This document shows, in pieces, positions 44,791-55,600 of a DNA stretch of 64,000 nucleotides. The position numbers and the translations under genes are program-made. The stretch is from Guadua angustifolia (taxonomy: Eukaryota > Streptophyta > Magnoliopsida > Poales > Poaceae), in the NCBI GenBank assembly GCA_036346375.1, contig JAYEVE010000673.1, positions 26,590 through 90,589 on the forward strand, given 5' to 3'. Positions within the stretch are counted from its first letter, which is position 1. The number at the start of each line of letters is the position of its first letter. The notes beneath the pieces are model-generated. The model was not told the origin of the DNA, did no database searches, and was given only the letters and a program-made list of their open reading frames with translations.

Positions 44791-45627
44791 AGGGATTCTG
44801 CCTCGTGCTGCCTTTAGATCTAGATCTAAGGTTGGAGCAGTTTTTTCCCCTCTCTCCGTCCTCCCGATTCCCTCCCCACCGACATAGCCTGAGCAGCAGG
44901 GCTGCGGAAGGCTGGAGCTGGTAGGACTCACAGAGGCCAGAGGTGGCTGGGGCATGGCGGAGGACAATGGCGGCCAGAGCATGGTGGAGGCCTGCGGCAA
45001 CGGCGGCGGGGCTCATGGAGGCCAGGGGCGGCCGGAACTCGATGGTCACCAGCGGTGGTCGGGTTGAGGTGGAGGCCTCTGGCTATAGGGCTTGCAGTCA
45101 CCTGGATAGGCATCTGATACACAGATCGTCGGCAGCCACTGGTGCCCTTTTTTTTGCTGTGATCTGCCTCCAACAATGTTATCGTCGGCAACATTATTGA
45201 TCCCTTCGCAACTACAGATTCGGAATGTTTTTCATCATATTATTCAAATAGCTACAAAAATAATAAATGTGTGTTGGTGGCTGTTGCTGATTCTGACTTG
45301 TTCCCAGTGAAATTGGTTTTGAGAGTTAGGTAAAAGTTCGGCCTGATTGGAATTTGGCAGAAGCTGGCATGGGACAGTGTCCATGGTTGGTTTGAAATCC
45401 TGCTCATAAACGATTGCACACATAGTTACTATTCCTGGCACTCTGCATTTCAATAACATTGCAGAGTATTTATCTTTTAATTTATCTCTGTTGCCCTTTT
45501 GTTTACTCCGTGAAGTAGCTAGAAACAATGGATTTTGACATTTCCTTTAGTCTTAGACAACAATACATAGGTTCATTAGTTTTTGTTTATTGATTCTAAA
45601 TTTCATATGATTGCTTTGCTATCACAG
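44791..45627 (+). other. Noncoding stretch between the two captured fragments
   Basis: GC-rich to about 45200 with Gly/Ala-type open frames of no recognised identity, then AT-richer sequence ending in the acceptor ATCACAG before the first BSL exon. The right part is probably BSL intron. Confidence 0.45.
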
Positions 45628-47849
45628 GTGTGCTGCTGGATGACCTTCTTGTCGCTGAAGATCTTGCTGCTGCTGAGACAACAAGTGCAGCTAACCATGC
45701 AGCTGCAGCTGCTGCAGCCGCTAACATACAAGCTGGAGGAGTACCTGGCAGATATGCTTACAACGATGCACAAACAAGTGCAGAAACAACTCCCGATGGA
45801 GCTGTGGTTCTTGGAACTACGGTTGCTCCTCCTGTTAATGGGGACATGTATACTGATATCAGCCCTGAGAATGCCGTGATCCAGGGACAGAGGTTTGCAT
45901 CATCCTGTCCTAGACTTGTGCTGACAATTTTTCTTTTGCATGTTAGAAGGTACCATGCAGTGAGATGTGTGTTTGAAACTTATTTTTGTGCAGGAGATTG
46001 AGCAAAGGTGTTGATTATTTGGTTGAAGCATCAGCTGCAGAGGCCGAGGCAATCAGTGCTACTTTAGCTGCTGTAAAGGCCAGGCAAGTTAATGGTGAGA
46101 TGGGGCATTCACCTGACGGGGAGCAGTCTCCAGATGCCACGGCAAGTGGGAAGCAAAATTCAAGCCTCATCAAACCAGATCTGGCTCTTACAAACAATTC
46201 AACACCACCTGGGGTTCGGTTGCACCATAGAGCAGTAAGTAGAAATACAATTAATTTTGTTGACTGTTATTTCATTACTCTTATCTGATTGTTTATGCTC
46301 TTCTTGGCGGGTTGTTTCCTTATTTGAAAGTTGATATATTGTAATTTGTATCTAAGAAGCCTCCTCTTGAGCAGCCTAGCTCAAGTTGTTTTGCGGCGTG
46401 TTGAACAGCATTTTTTTGGTCTTGTAGGTTGTGGTAGCAGCAGAAACTGGAGGTGCCTTAGGTGGCATGGTTAGGCAGCTCTCCATTGACCAGTTTGAAA
46501 ATGAAGGAAGAAGGGTCATCTATGGTACACCTGAGAGTGCAACTGCAGCAAGGAAATTACTAGATCGGCAAATGTCTGTTAATAGTGTGCCCAAAAAGGT
46601 ACCCAACTTTGCTGTAAGAAAAGTTATCTGTCAAAAACAAAACACGCTAGAAATAATTTGTTGTAAATTTGAAGATTTTTTATGATAAAAGATTTTATGG
46701 TCATCTGCTTGAACACTTAGGTACATCCTCTATTTTTGTTTGTGAGAAGGGCAGACTGAGGATAATAATGGAACACGATGACTATAGTCTTCTTTACATG
46801 AAAATTTCTATGCTACTATGCCATTAAGTACTCACATAGTTTCTATTCTATGGCTCAATTTATCCAGGTAATTGCATCTCTCTTGAAACCTCGTGGTTGG
46901 AAGCCCCCTGTGCGAAGGCAGTTCTTCTTGGACTGCAATGAGATTGCAGATCTATGTGATAGTGCTGAAAGAATATTTTAAAGTGAACCAAGTGTCCTAC
47001 AGCTTAAAGCCCCCATTAAGATATTTGGTGATTTGCACGGTCAATTTGGTGACCTCATGCGCTTATTTGATGAGTATAGTGCTCCTTCAACAGCAGGAGA
47101 CATTGCGTAAGTGTTTCTGATTTGATTTTCCCTGATTCATTTTTTTTATTCTTTCAGGTTTTGGGGATTCGTCTTGTATTTTCTTGGATATCAAAACTGC
47201 TAAAACACCTTTTCTTCTTCTTCTTCTCAAAAAAAAGAACTACTAGAACACTTGATATCAAATTGATGTTCTTCATTCATGGTAGTAATTCTCCTAATGG
47301 ATCGATTTGTTCATGAAGATTTGGAAAATGTTCTTTTTTTAGATACTGTTCCTGAGCTCACCTGCATTCTTTTTTTTAAAAAAACTTTGCAGTTACATCG
47401 ATTATCTATTCTTGGGAGATTACGTCGATCGTGGTCAGCATAGTTTGGAGACTATCACTCTTCTCCTTGCACTGAAGGTAGTAACTGCTAAGCTGTGAGC
47501 ATACCTTGAAACACTGCTATTTAGAGCGAATGGTAACAAGTTTGTCGTTTTATATTGCATTCCTGCATTTGGCTACGTTTACATATTTTGCTTACAAGTG
47601 TTCTTTATCTTTTTATATTGCATTCCTGCATTTGGCTACGTCTACATATTTTGCTTACAAGTGTTCTTTGCTAAAAAAAAAAGGGTGAGCGGGATGGAAT
47701 CTGGACCTGGCATCGCATGAATAGGTTATTTAATTGGCTTCCTTTGGCTGCCCTAATAGAAAAGAAAATAATATGTATGCATGGTGGTATTGGTCGGTCC
47801 ATCAACCATGTAGAGCAAATTGAGAATCTTCAAAGACCTATTACCACCG
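45628..47849 (+). pseudogene. BSL: BSL (BSU1-like) Kelch-phosphatase gene fragment
   Basis: Exons with good splice sites: 45628-45892 (LLDDLLVAEDLAAAETTSAA), 45994-46234 (RLSKGVDYLVEASAAEAEAI), 46428-46598 (VVVAAETGGALGGMVRQLSI), 46868-47106 (start of the phosphatase domain with [18 protein letters not shown]), 47393-47477 ([20 protein letters not shown]) and 47684-47849 (DGIWTWHRMNRLFNWLPLAA to SINHVEQIENLQRPITT). BSL proteins are PPP-type phosphatases of brassinosteroid signalling with N-terminal Kelch repeats. Here the Kelch half is absent, TAA at 46979-46981 interrupts the domain start, the exon carrying the GNHE metal site is missing between 47477 and 47684, and everything after PITT is lost. 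It cannot act as a phosphatase. Introns are kept, so capture was at the DNA level. Confidence 0.9.
47500..47683 (+). repeat. Short direct duplication where the BSL exon is missing
   Basis: TTATATTGCATTCCTGCATT and the following TTGGCTACGT(T/C)TACATATTTTG occur twice, near 47550 and 47614 (period about 64), ending in a run of A just before GGTGAGCGGG. The missing GNHE exon should lie in this interval. Confidence 0.75.
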
Positions 47850-48851
47850 GTATGTGCTAAGTAAAGAGGCATGATGCATTGCATTGCATTGCATAAATGA
47901 GAATGTGACCGAGGAAGTATATGAGCATGTGAATGAGAAAGTCTTCATGGATTGTTTCTATGGTTGGTGATGTGTTGGCACGTATTTCAACGTGTGAATC
48001 TGGTGAATTTTATTGCATTGATTTGAGAATGGTAAAGGCGATTTATATGATATTAGAGAATCGGGTCTACTCTTGCAAATTTGGCCTTGGAAGAAGAAAA
48101 TGAGTGATGATTGGGCTCTATTAAGATCCTCACTCAGATTTTAATGCTTTGGGTTCAAGATGATGTATGTGGTTCATTTGGTCAAAACGGGAATTGTATT
48201 TCCTTTGTGTTCTAGCTGGAGTTAAAGGATATGGAAGTTTATGGTATAGTGTTGAGCAGAATTGAGTTTTCTTTGGTCATTGGGATTGCAGCTGTAAAAA
48301 AAAATTCAATGCAGTGTTTCTCTTGAAAGTTGAGTCTTCCCTGGTGTGTATTTTATCGCACTATTTGAAACGGATGAAGGTGGTTAGTTTTGCTAAAGAG
48401 AATCGAGGGATTTTGGGTGGGTAATAATTGAGGATTATACTTTTGATGTGGTTCCTTGGTGGTGTTTGTTTAACCCTTATTAGTGAACTACTTGGAAGAT
48501 GATGCTATTTATGTCACCATTTTTATCGTGTGACTGCACTTTTGGGGACGATTGTAGTGAAGGATTTCTTAAATTGCTGTGTAATGTTCTGTAGTGAGCA
48601 TTTACCTTGGGCAGTAGTCCTTTGGGATTTTGACCTATTGATTGACTTTGACTGAATTCTTGCGTGAGAAGTTGCACTCAATTGAGCTAAGTAAAATTGT
48701 TTCGTTAATAGTTGGATTTGGAAACTTGGTTTATCGCCTGTTTCCGTTTGAAGTTCTTCCGTGGGGGTTGTAAGTTAACTTCTGCGGACTATTCGTTTTA
48801 TTCGTTAGTGTCCGTGGAATTCGAGGCCGAATTCCTTTAAGGGGGGGAGAG
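47850..48851 (+). other. Tekay/Del-like internal remnant with polypurine tract
   Basis: No pol domain can be read. The end, GAATTCGAGGCCGAATTCCTTTAA then GGGGGGGAGAG, has the form seen just before the 3' LTR in plant chromodomain Gypsy elements. The left limit is unclear because BSL intron sequence passes into it near 47860. Confidence 0.5.
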
Positions 48852-51800
48852 TGTAATATTGCGAAGCCTCGCTCCAAACTCTGGGCCTTCCGCCGGGAGT
48901 GTTTTGGCCGTCTGGCAGTTATTCTCAGAGGTGGTTGGTCCATTTGGGAGGATTAGGGCTAAAAGTTTTGGGTTTGGGGAGGGGTCTTTTGGGAATTTCC
49001 CCTCTCCACCTATTCCTTCACGTAATCTCTCTCTTCCTCTTTTCTTGTGGCTGCCATTGCTTCTCCCTGGGCAGGATATTTTTCCCACCGCCACCGGCCT
49101 TGTTTTCTTCATTCGGTCTCAGCCTTTGCCCATTTCCTGCGCCCGCCGATTCGGCCAAACTCCTGCCGATCTCCCAGCCGAGCCTCTCGCCGACGACCCA
49201 GCCCTCCAGTCGAGGTTGCCTGCGTCTCCTCCCGCTGCTGGCGACGCCAGCCTCCTCACGGCCGCGCCGCCTCCCTTCCCCTGCCGTCCATTGCCTTGGC
49301 TTTTCTCCAGGCTGGCGTCATCGCCTTTCTCATGTAAGGCGCCAATGAAGAAGCAGCAAGCAAGCGCCATCAGCAGCAGCAGCAGAAATGACCAGCGAGG
49401 GTTGTTTAGTCGGTAGGTAGCACGATAGTTATCATATGCTGCAGATCATGCCTGAATTGGTTATGGTTTGAAAGTTCTAATGTCAACCTCCTTGTGCTCA
49501 TAACCCACAGATTTTTATGTGGTGATGCATGATCCAATAAGCTGGTTCTCTGTGCAATTGTGATTGATGCGGTGCATGAATGAGAATACTGATGTTTGGC
49601 ATTTTAGGGCTATGGTATTGCGTGATGAAATAATACATAGCTGAACTTATGTAGGCTTTTGTGCTATGATCAATTCAAGTATATGCATTCTTATTCAAAA
49701 GTTTGACAGACTAGCATGATTGAGAAGCATGATGCTAATGGCATTAACTTCTATGTGAGCTCATGGCATAACAACAGTGTTTTTATGTGCTCTTGATTGT
49801 TAAACTGATTTTTTTATGTGATGCTTTTGACCTTGCTTTTGTATAAGATTGTCTTGGTTTGTTAATTTGGATGGTGTCCTTGGTATTATTTGCTATTAGA
49901 TTATAGAATCTACCAATTGATGATGAACGGATATTATGTATTAGCTCGATTTGTTAATACCATGGTTATGTATGGGATCCCTAAATTGATACAGGTGTTT
50001 GAGTTTCCCTTCCATAACTTATGTGCAGTTAGGAATGTCTTATGTACTGGACTTCTGTAATGTGAATTCTATAGTGGTAGCCCTTCTACGAAAGGTTGAT
50101 GCTTTAATCTCTTCCTCTCACAGTATGCTCAAGGGACTGTGTTGATCCTTTTATTAAGTATCGAATCATATTCCCAAGGCTTAATGTGTGCTATTTGCTT
50201 ACTAGCTTCCATGTCTTTATTCAATTAATCTCATTGTTAGTACCTTTTGCCTGTGTCTACAAGTCTATCACCTGATTGGGAGGGTGGTCTCTGCTCTTTG
50301 ACCTTTGTAGATTGATCCCTTAAGTTGTAAAACAAGTAGTATAAAAATAAATCGGGAAAGTTGGAACACTTGCATATTGGGAGAGAATGTATGGCAATAC
50401 TCCAATAGACATGTTAGCTTTGAGTTTAAGCTCCAACCGTATAGCAATTCTTCGAAGTTTCATGAATTAGTATATCCATTGAAACATGAAGAATGAATTT
50501 TGAGTTTTGTTTTGTTCTCTAGGGTCGGAGATTTCTAATACCGCATTCGGGATGTCATTTATCGCCGCGGTTAAAGGCAAGTACAGCGTGTTATTGAGCG
50601 TGGTTGTGTGTTCATATGTGTTGCTTGTTTTTTTTAAATTAATTGTTGCTCTGTTAATTATATGACCTCTAATTGAAATGGGCTTTTAATAAAATTGATT
50701 ATAGTAAGTAGATTGTTCGAGTGAATGGGGTTGGCATGAGCCTGGTTTAAGTGGTTAAGTCATTTCTAGAAATAGTATAAGTGATAAATTACTTTGTGCT
50801 ATTAAATTTCAATCTTAAGATTCTACTCCATACCAAAGGTTCTCTTTGGAGGAGTCTTGGGTTGCGCTTCAGGCCAAACCGACTCCTTCGGTCATGATTG
50901 TAAGTTCCGAGGCGGAATTGGGAGTTCCGGCTTGGTTTGAATGCATCTGGGAGTCCCGGGTTATGTTGTGGATGGGATGTGTGATTTATGCAGGTAGGAA
51001 GGGTGTTCCAAACCTGTGATGAGGAGGGTGGATGAAGGTTAGCAAAAAAAAAAGGGAAAGTGAGTATTTAATTGCAAGAGTATCGCGGTGAACGTGGCCC
51101 AGTGGCCGTGTGATTTAATCTCATGACAGAAACGTTGTAATGTGTTGCTGTGTTTTTCTGTTGACCCTGATTAAACTAATATCGCTGGCAAATTATGAAT
51201 GTGAGAATTGGTTATGTTTATGCATGTGGTTGTGGCTGTGTTAGTGTTGGCAATGAATGAAGGTTTCATTTCATTCATATAAATTGCATTGTGTATTTAT
51301 AAAAGGAAGAGGCGACCCATTCTGATGCGGGCCTCTGTGTTCACACGTAGTGAACAGAAAGTCCTACCTCATAGTCCCATTCATCGAGGTGAATGGGAGC
51401 GAGACAGTAAGAGTAGGCACCTTCCACGGAATGGAAGGGACGTGAGGGTGCACACCGACAGGTGGGCACTCAAAGATCTCGTGACGATGCATCAAAGAGG
51501 GCATTCAAAGTTGCATTGCATTCTAATGATGATTTGAGTTAAATGGAAATGTGCCGAGTTGGGATTGAGACGTGGGCTTCCCAAGAGAAAAGATTAAAGA
51601 GGTAGGTGTACTGAATTTAGTAATGAAGTGAAACAGGTGAACGCGCATGGTGCATTACACGATTGTAGAAGTGTGATCAATTATTTCAGATTCTGCATGT
51701 CCATGTATGATTGCAAGGTATGATTTATGTTTTCCAGTTAAATGCTATACTTATGTAAAGATGATGAGTATGCTCCTAAGTAGGAAATGCGATTAACTAT

Positions 51801-52199
51801 GAATTTATTCTTTGTTGTACTTTGCTGAGTCTTCAACTCACGCTTGTTGTTATTAATTGCAGGTGCCTTAAAGCCGACATGCATGGGTGGGTGTAGTGAC
51901 ACGGACACGTTTTACATCGTCATCGTTTCATTTCAGCTCACCGCTTCTAAATGTATTGAGTTCATATCTTGTAATTAATGTGTGGTTGTCGTGTAGGCTT
52001 GGTTGGTTACCTTAGGGTAATTTATAATATTGTTTTATTAAATGCTATCTTCTATCTCTTTGAGTGGATGTCAGGAGTTTTAGAGAGAGTCTTTGCTTGA
52101 AATTTCTAATAATTTCAGATGTTGCTAAACAATTTTAGTTGTATGGCTAAATTGTTCGAGTGTCTTGTGCTAGTTTGTTGGGTGCGTGAGGGTGTAACA
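48852..52199 (+). repeat. 3' LTR of a Tekay/Del-type Gypsy element (3.35 kb)
   Basis: Starts TGTAATATTGCGAAGCC right after the polypurine tract and ends GGGTGTAACA, giving TG...CA ends. There is no long ORF. Long LTRs of 2-4 kb are usual in this lineage. The 5' partner LTR and pol are absent, so the element is truncated on its left. Confidence 0.65.
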
Positions 52200-52676
52200 T
52201 TCAGGGCTCTGATACCAATATTTTTAGATAGTTAATACTATATTTTTGGATAGATAATTTAGATAGATAGAGATATTTTTAGATAGATAATACTATGATG
52301 GGAAAAATGATTTTATATTTTTAGATAGAGATATTTTTAGAGATGTTGGTATCAGATCTACTGATATGACAGAAAAATGGAGCTGTTGAGAAGCAATGCT
52401 GTATTCTGGAAGTCGTGTTGCAATGTAACTATTTATTTTCAGATCTTTGGGACGTATATCAAGAAAATCATTTCAAATATATTCTATTGACATGAATGCC
52501 TTATGTACTATGTACAATATATTTGCTTTTTATTCATGTTGGACGAGAAATCATAAAAACTTTTGTAATTGAGAGATATAGATGTTTGATCTTGTAGCGA
52601 AATTTTCTTTTATTGCTTGATCTTTATGTTCCGTTACCAATTTTATTATTCGTAGCAACGCACGGGCATTGAACTA
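52200..52676. other. AT-rich Helitron 3' region with an inverted primer-site-like pair
   Basis: TCTGATACCAA at 52208-52218 and TTGGTATCAGA at 52346-52356 form an 11-bp inverted pair around an AT-rich loop with repeated TATTTTTAGATAGA. The rest to 52676 has no gene and ends in the Helitron-like 3' terminus. Confidence 0.5.
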
Positions 52677-52686
52677 TGTACACAAA

Positions 52687-55600
52687 TTACCAGTGTTGCA
52701 CTGATATAAATAATGCTAAATCAGGAGGCTTTACCTTTATTTGATCCCAGTCCTTCAATTTGGAACCAAGCATGTATGTGTCATGTAGAGGTGCCCACCC
52801 TGGCTCATCTTCATCTTTGCCAATATGCTAAAAAGAAGATCAATTATGAGAAATTCCTTGCACATAGATCCATATATTAAGTTTCAGTTATATGCAAAAC
52901 TGCATAAAAATATGTTCCAAAATTCAGCATTTTTCTGAGAGCTTATTACTTATTAGTGAACGATAAGCCACCAGTCACCACTCAGTGATTCCAAGAAACA
53001 AATGGATATTCCTAACAAGATTGCAAGAGATACACAAGTAAAACGACTTGATGACCACTTATTGCACTAGCAGCAGAGTATGATCTCTTGGGCCATACTC
53101 AACCAAGTCCACATGAATGTTGTTTTTCTAATGGAGAGATGGGAGAAATCTATATTCCTCACCAAAAAAATGGACAAATCTATATGGAGCACAAGGGCAG
53201 CCAAATGGTGTCAAGGTCTGGTCAAGAGAATAGCGTGCCGTCTAATTTAGTTCATACGTGGCACAAGAAATTCGACAGAACAATGACATTAGACAGTTTT
53301 GGTGTCAGAAAAGCTGAATGTGTCTACTACCAACTTGATCAGTTTCTTAATGTATCCAGTAAATACAACTATAGCTACATCTCTTGCACAGAATTACTTG
53401 TTAGCATGAGTAGAGGAAGACTGGATAGGAGAGCTTTTAGAAGACTTACTAGTGCTGGAACAAAATATTTTTCTACTATAGTAAATAGATGGGTAAATGA
53501 CCTATTTGGTCCCTCCAAATTTACCAAAAGATCTACTTTGGTTCCACAACTTAAAAAAAGGACCATTCTACTCCCTCAAGTACAACTTTTGGACCGACCA
53601 AGGACCTCTGCATACTTGGCCAACAATGTAGCATGCATGGTCAATGCCTGGTCATCTGATCAACTAAAGAGATGAGTCAACTCCTGCAAAAAGGCAATTC
53701 TTTTTTGCATTGTCTATATAGCCATCGACGAGAAAGATGTGAGGACCCTCCCCCTTAACCCCCATTGTCCATGTATTAAGAAGCATAAGCATTGCATTAG
53801 CATTTTGATTAAGTATTAACTATACATTAGAAAATGTTCATTAGGCATAAGCATCTCACATGGCAGTCATTCATTGCATAAGAATAGCATGCATACTGGA
53901 GTGGAGGCAGTGAGTAATATGGTGAAGTAGTAAATGGTGAAATGGTAAAAGAGTGAAAGTAGTACAGTCAAAGCTAGCAGCCAGTAGGTTCATCCCCCTT
54001 ACTTCATGCAGCAAAATCGAGGGAGCAAGGCCAGTATAAGCCAGCCGTTGATGCATTGCACCTCAACTCATCTTTGTAGCCAAGTCAGTACTTGCCCCAG
54101 CCATTCTTTCGGCCAAAGCCAGCAAAAGGGCCAGCTAGGTTCAGCCCCTCTTGCCATTCTTCAAAACCAAAGAAAGCAGAGATTCATCTCCCACAATCAT
54201 TTCCAACTCCAAGGCCACAAGTGCAGTTCTCGTTGCAGCAAAGCCAGCAAACTACCACAATTCCTCCAGCCAAAACCGAGAGCATCAAAGGTCCATCATC
54301 CATTGCCTCATTCTCAACCGAAAGCCAGAGGAAAGCAGCAGGCAGCCATATTTTCAACCCATTTCATTCTCTATTCTTAGCCGAAGCTAAGAAGTAGCAG
54401 CAGCCATTTCCTTTTTCATCTCCCAAAAGCAAGCCAACAAGTGCAGCTGCCCATTTCTTAGCCACAAACCGAAAACCCAAGAAACAAGATGATCACTGAA
54501 CCAAGCAAGAAGAGGAGGACATCCAGATCATTCGAGAAGCAAGAGGAAGCCGGCCAAGAGGTGAAAACAGGAGGAACATCAAGCCAAGCAAGGGAGAAGC
54601 TAGAAGTCGGCCACCTCTACTTCAACTACTTCAACCTTAACAACCCTAGCCTTTCAGAACCGAATCAAATCAGTGGAGCCCAAGTAAGTGGTAGTTTAGT
54701 ACTAGTTGCAAATGCCTAGATCCATTGAAATAGCAAGAGATTTAGAGATCAGTAGCTAGAGGTAAATAGATTAGGTAAAATAGCAATAGATCCGTGAAAA
54801 TGGAAGTGGTATCAGTAGATCAAACCTGGAATCCTCACCTCTGTCATCATCTGTGACCTCCATTACCTTCAAAATCAGCAGCCTAGCAAAACCCTAGAAC
54901 CTGCTAGATAGAGCTGCTAGGGAGAGGAGGCTCTAGTTCAGTCGGCAGTGGAGAAGGAGACCGAAGGGAGTAGCTAGTGAGGGGGAGAAGTGGTGGTACT
55001 CAACAGCCAGGTAACCAGCCGAATGGCCAAGTAGTCCAGTAGACCAAAGAAGGCAGTAGTGAGTGTTCAACCAAATAGCTAAGTGGCCGAGTGAAACAAG
55101 AAAGCAGTAACGCCTCCAGATGGCTTCGGCCAATGAAACCAAGAGAAAAATGGCAGAGAGTAGGAGAAGTAAGAAAAGAAGAAAAAGGAAAGAAGAGAAA
55201 AATTAAGAAAGTGGAAAATGGATAGATTACCTGCATGCATACTATTAATAGCATCAATAGTTGCACTAGATGCATAAAAGATCAGCAGGTAGTAATGTAG
55301 TGCATGGCATATACAAATGACCATCACTTTTGTTAAAAGATAAAACTGATCGATTGAAAATGTTGGATATTGCAACTCATATTTAATAAAATTGCCGTAG
55401 ATTAATTTAATATAATTTTCAGGACCCAAACAGAACACTCAAATCGACCCGAGCCTATTTTCGAGCGAGGCCGAGCATTCAAATTCTACTCCAGGCAAGC
55501 GCATTCTATTGATCATATTTCTGCAACTGTTTTACTGATTTATGATTAAATTCCATCACTGCATTAAAATGTATATTTTAGAATGAAAAATATAAATTGA

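Larger units (their letters stand above)
44166..52676 (+). mobile_element. Probable Helitron carrying captured gene fragments
   Basis: The left end TCTCTACTATTATAAAG, preceded by A, is a grass Helitron 5' end type. The right end GTAGCAACGCACGGGCATT then GAACTA, followed by T, fits the grass Helitron 3' end, which normally closes with CTAG inserted between A and T; the final G is missing here. Between them lie intron-containing pieces of two unrelated host genes in the same orientation, which is what Helitron capture produces. No RepHel helicase gene is present, so it is non-autonomous. A Tekay/Del-type remnant with a long LTR sits inside. Without the 3' CTRR this remains probable rather than certain. 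Confidence 0.55.

Noticed and set aside
45628..47849. Functional BSL phosphatase
   Set aside because: Internal stop, missing GNHE exon, no Kelch repeats and no C-terminus.
53088..53675. 195-aa plus-strand ORF in the RRP15 intron
   Set aside because: No recognised domain, antisense to the gene and in AT-rich intron DNA; not convincing as a gene.
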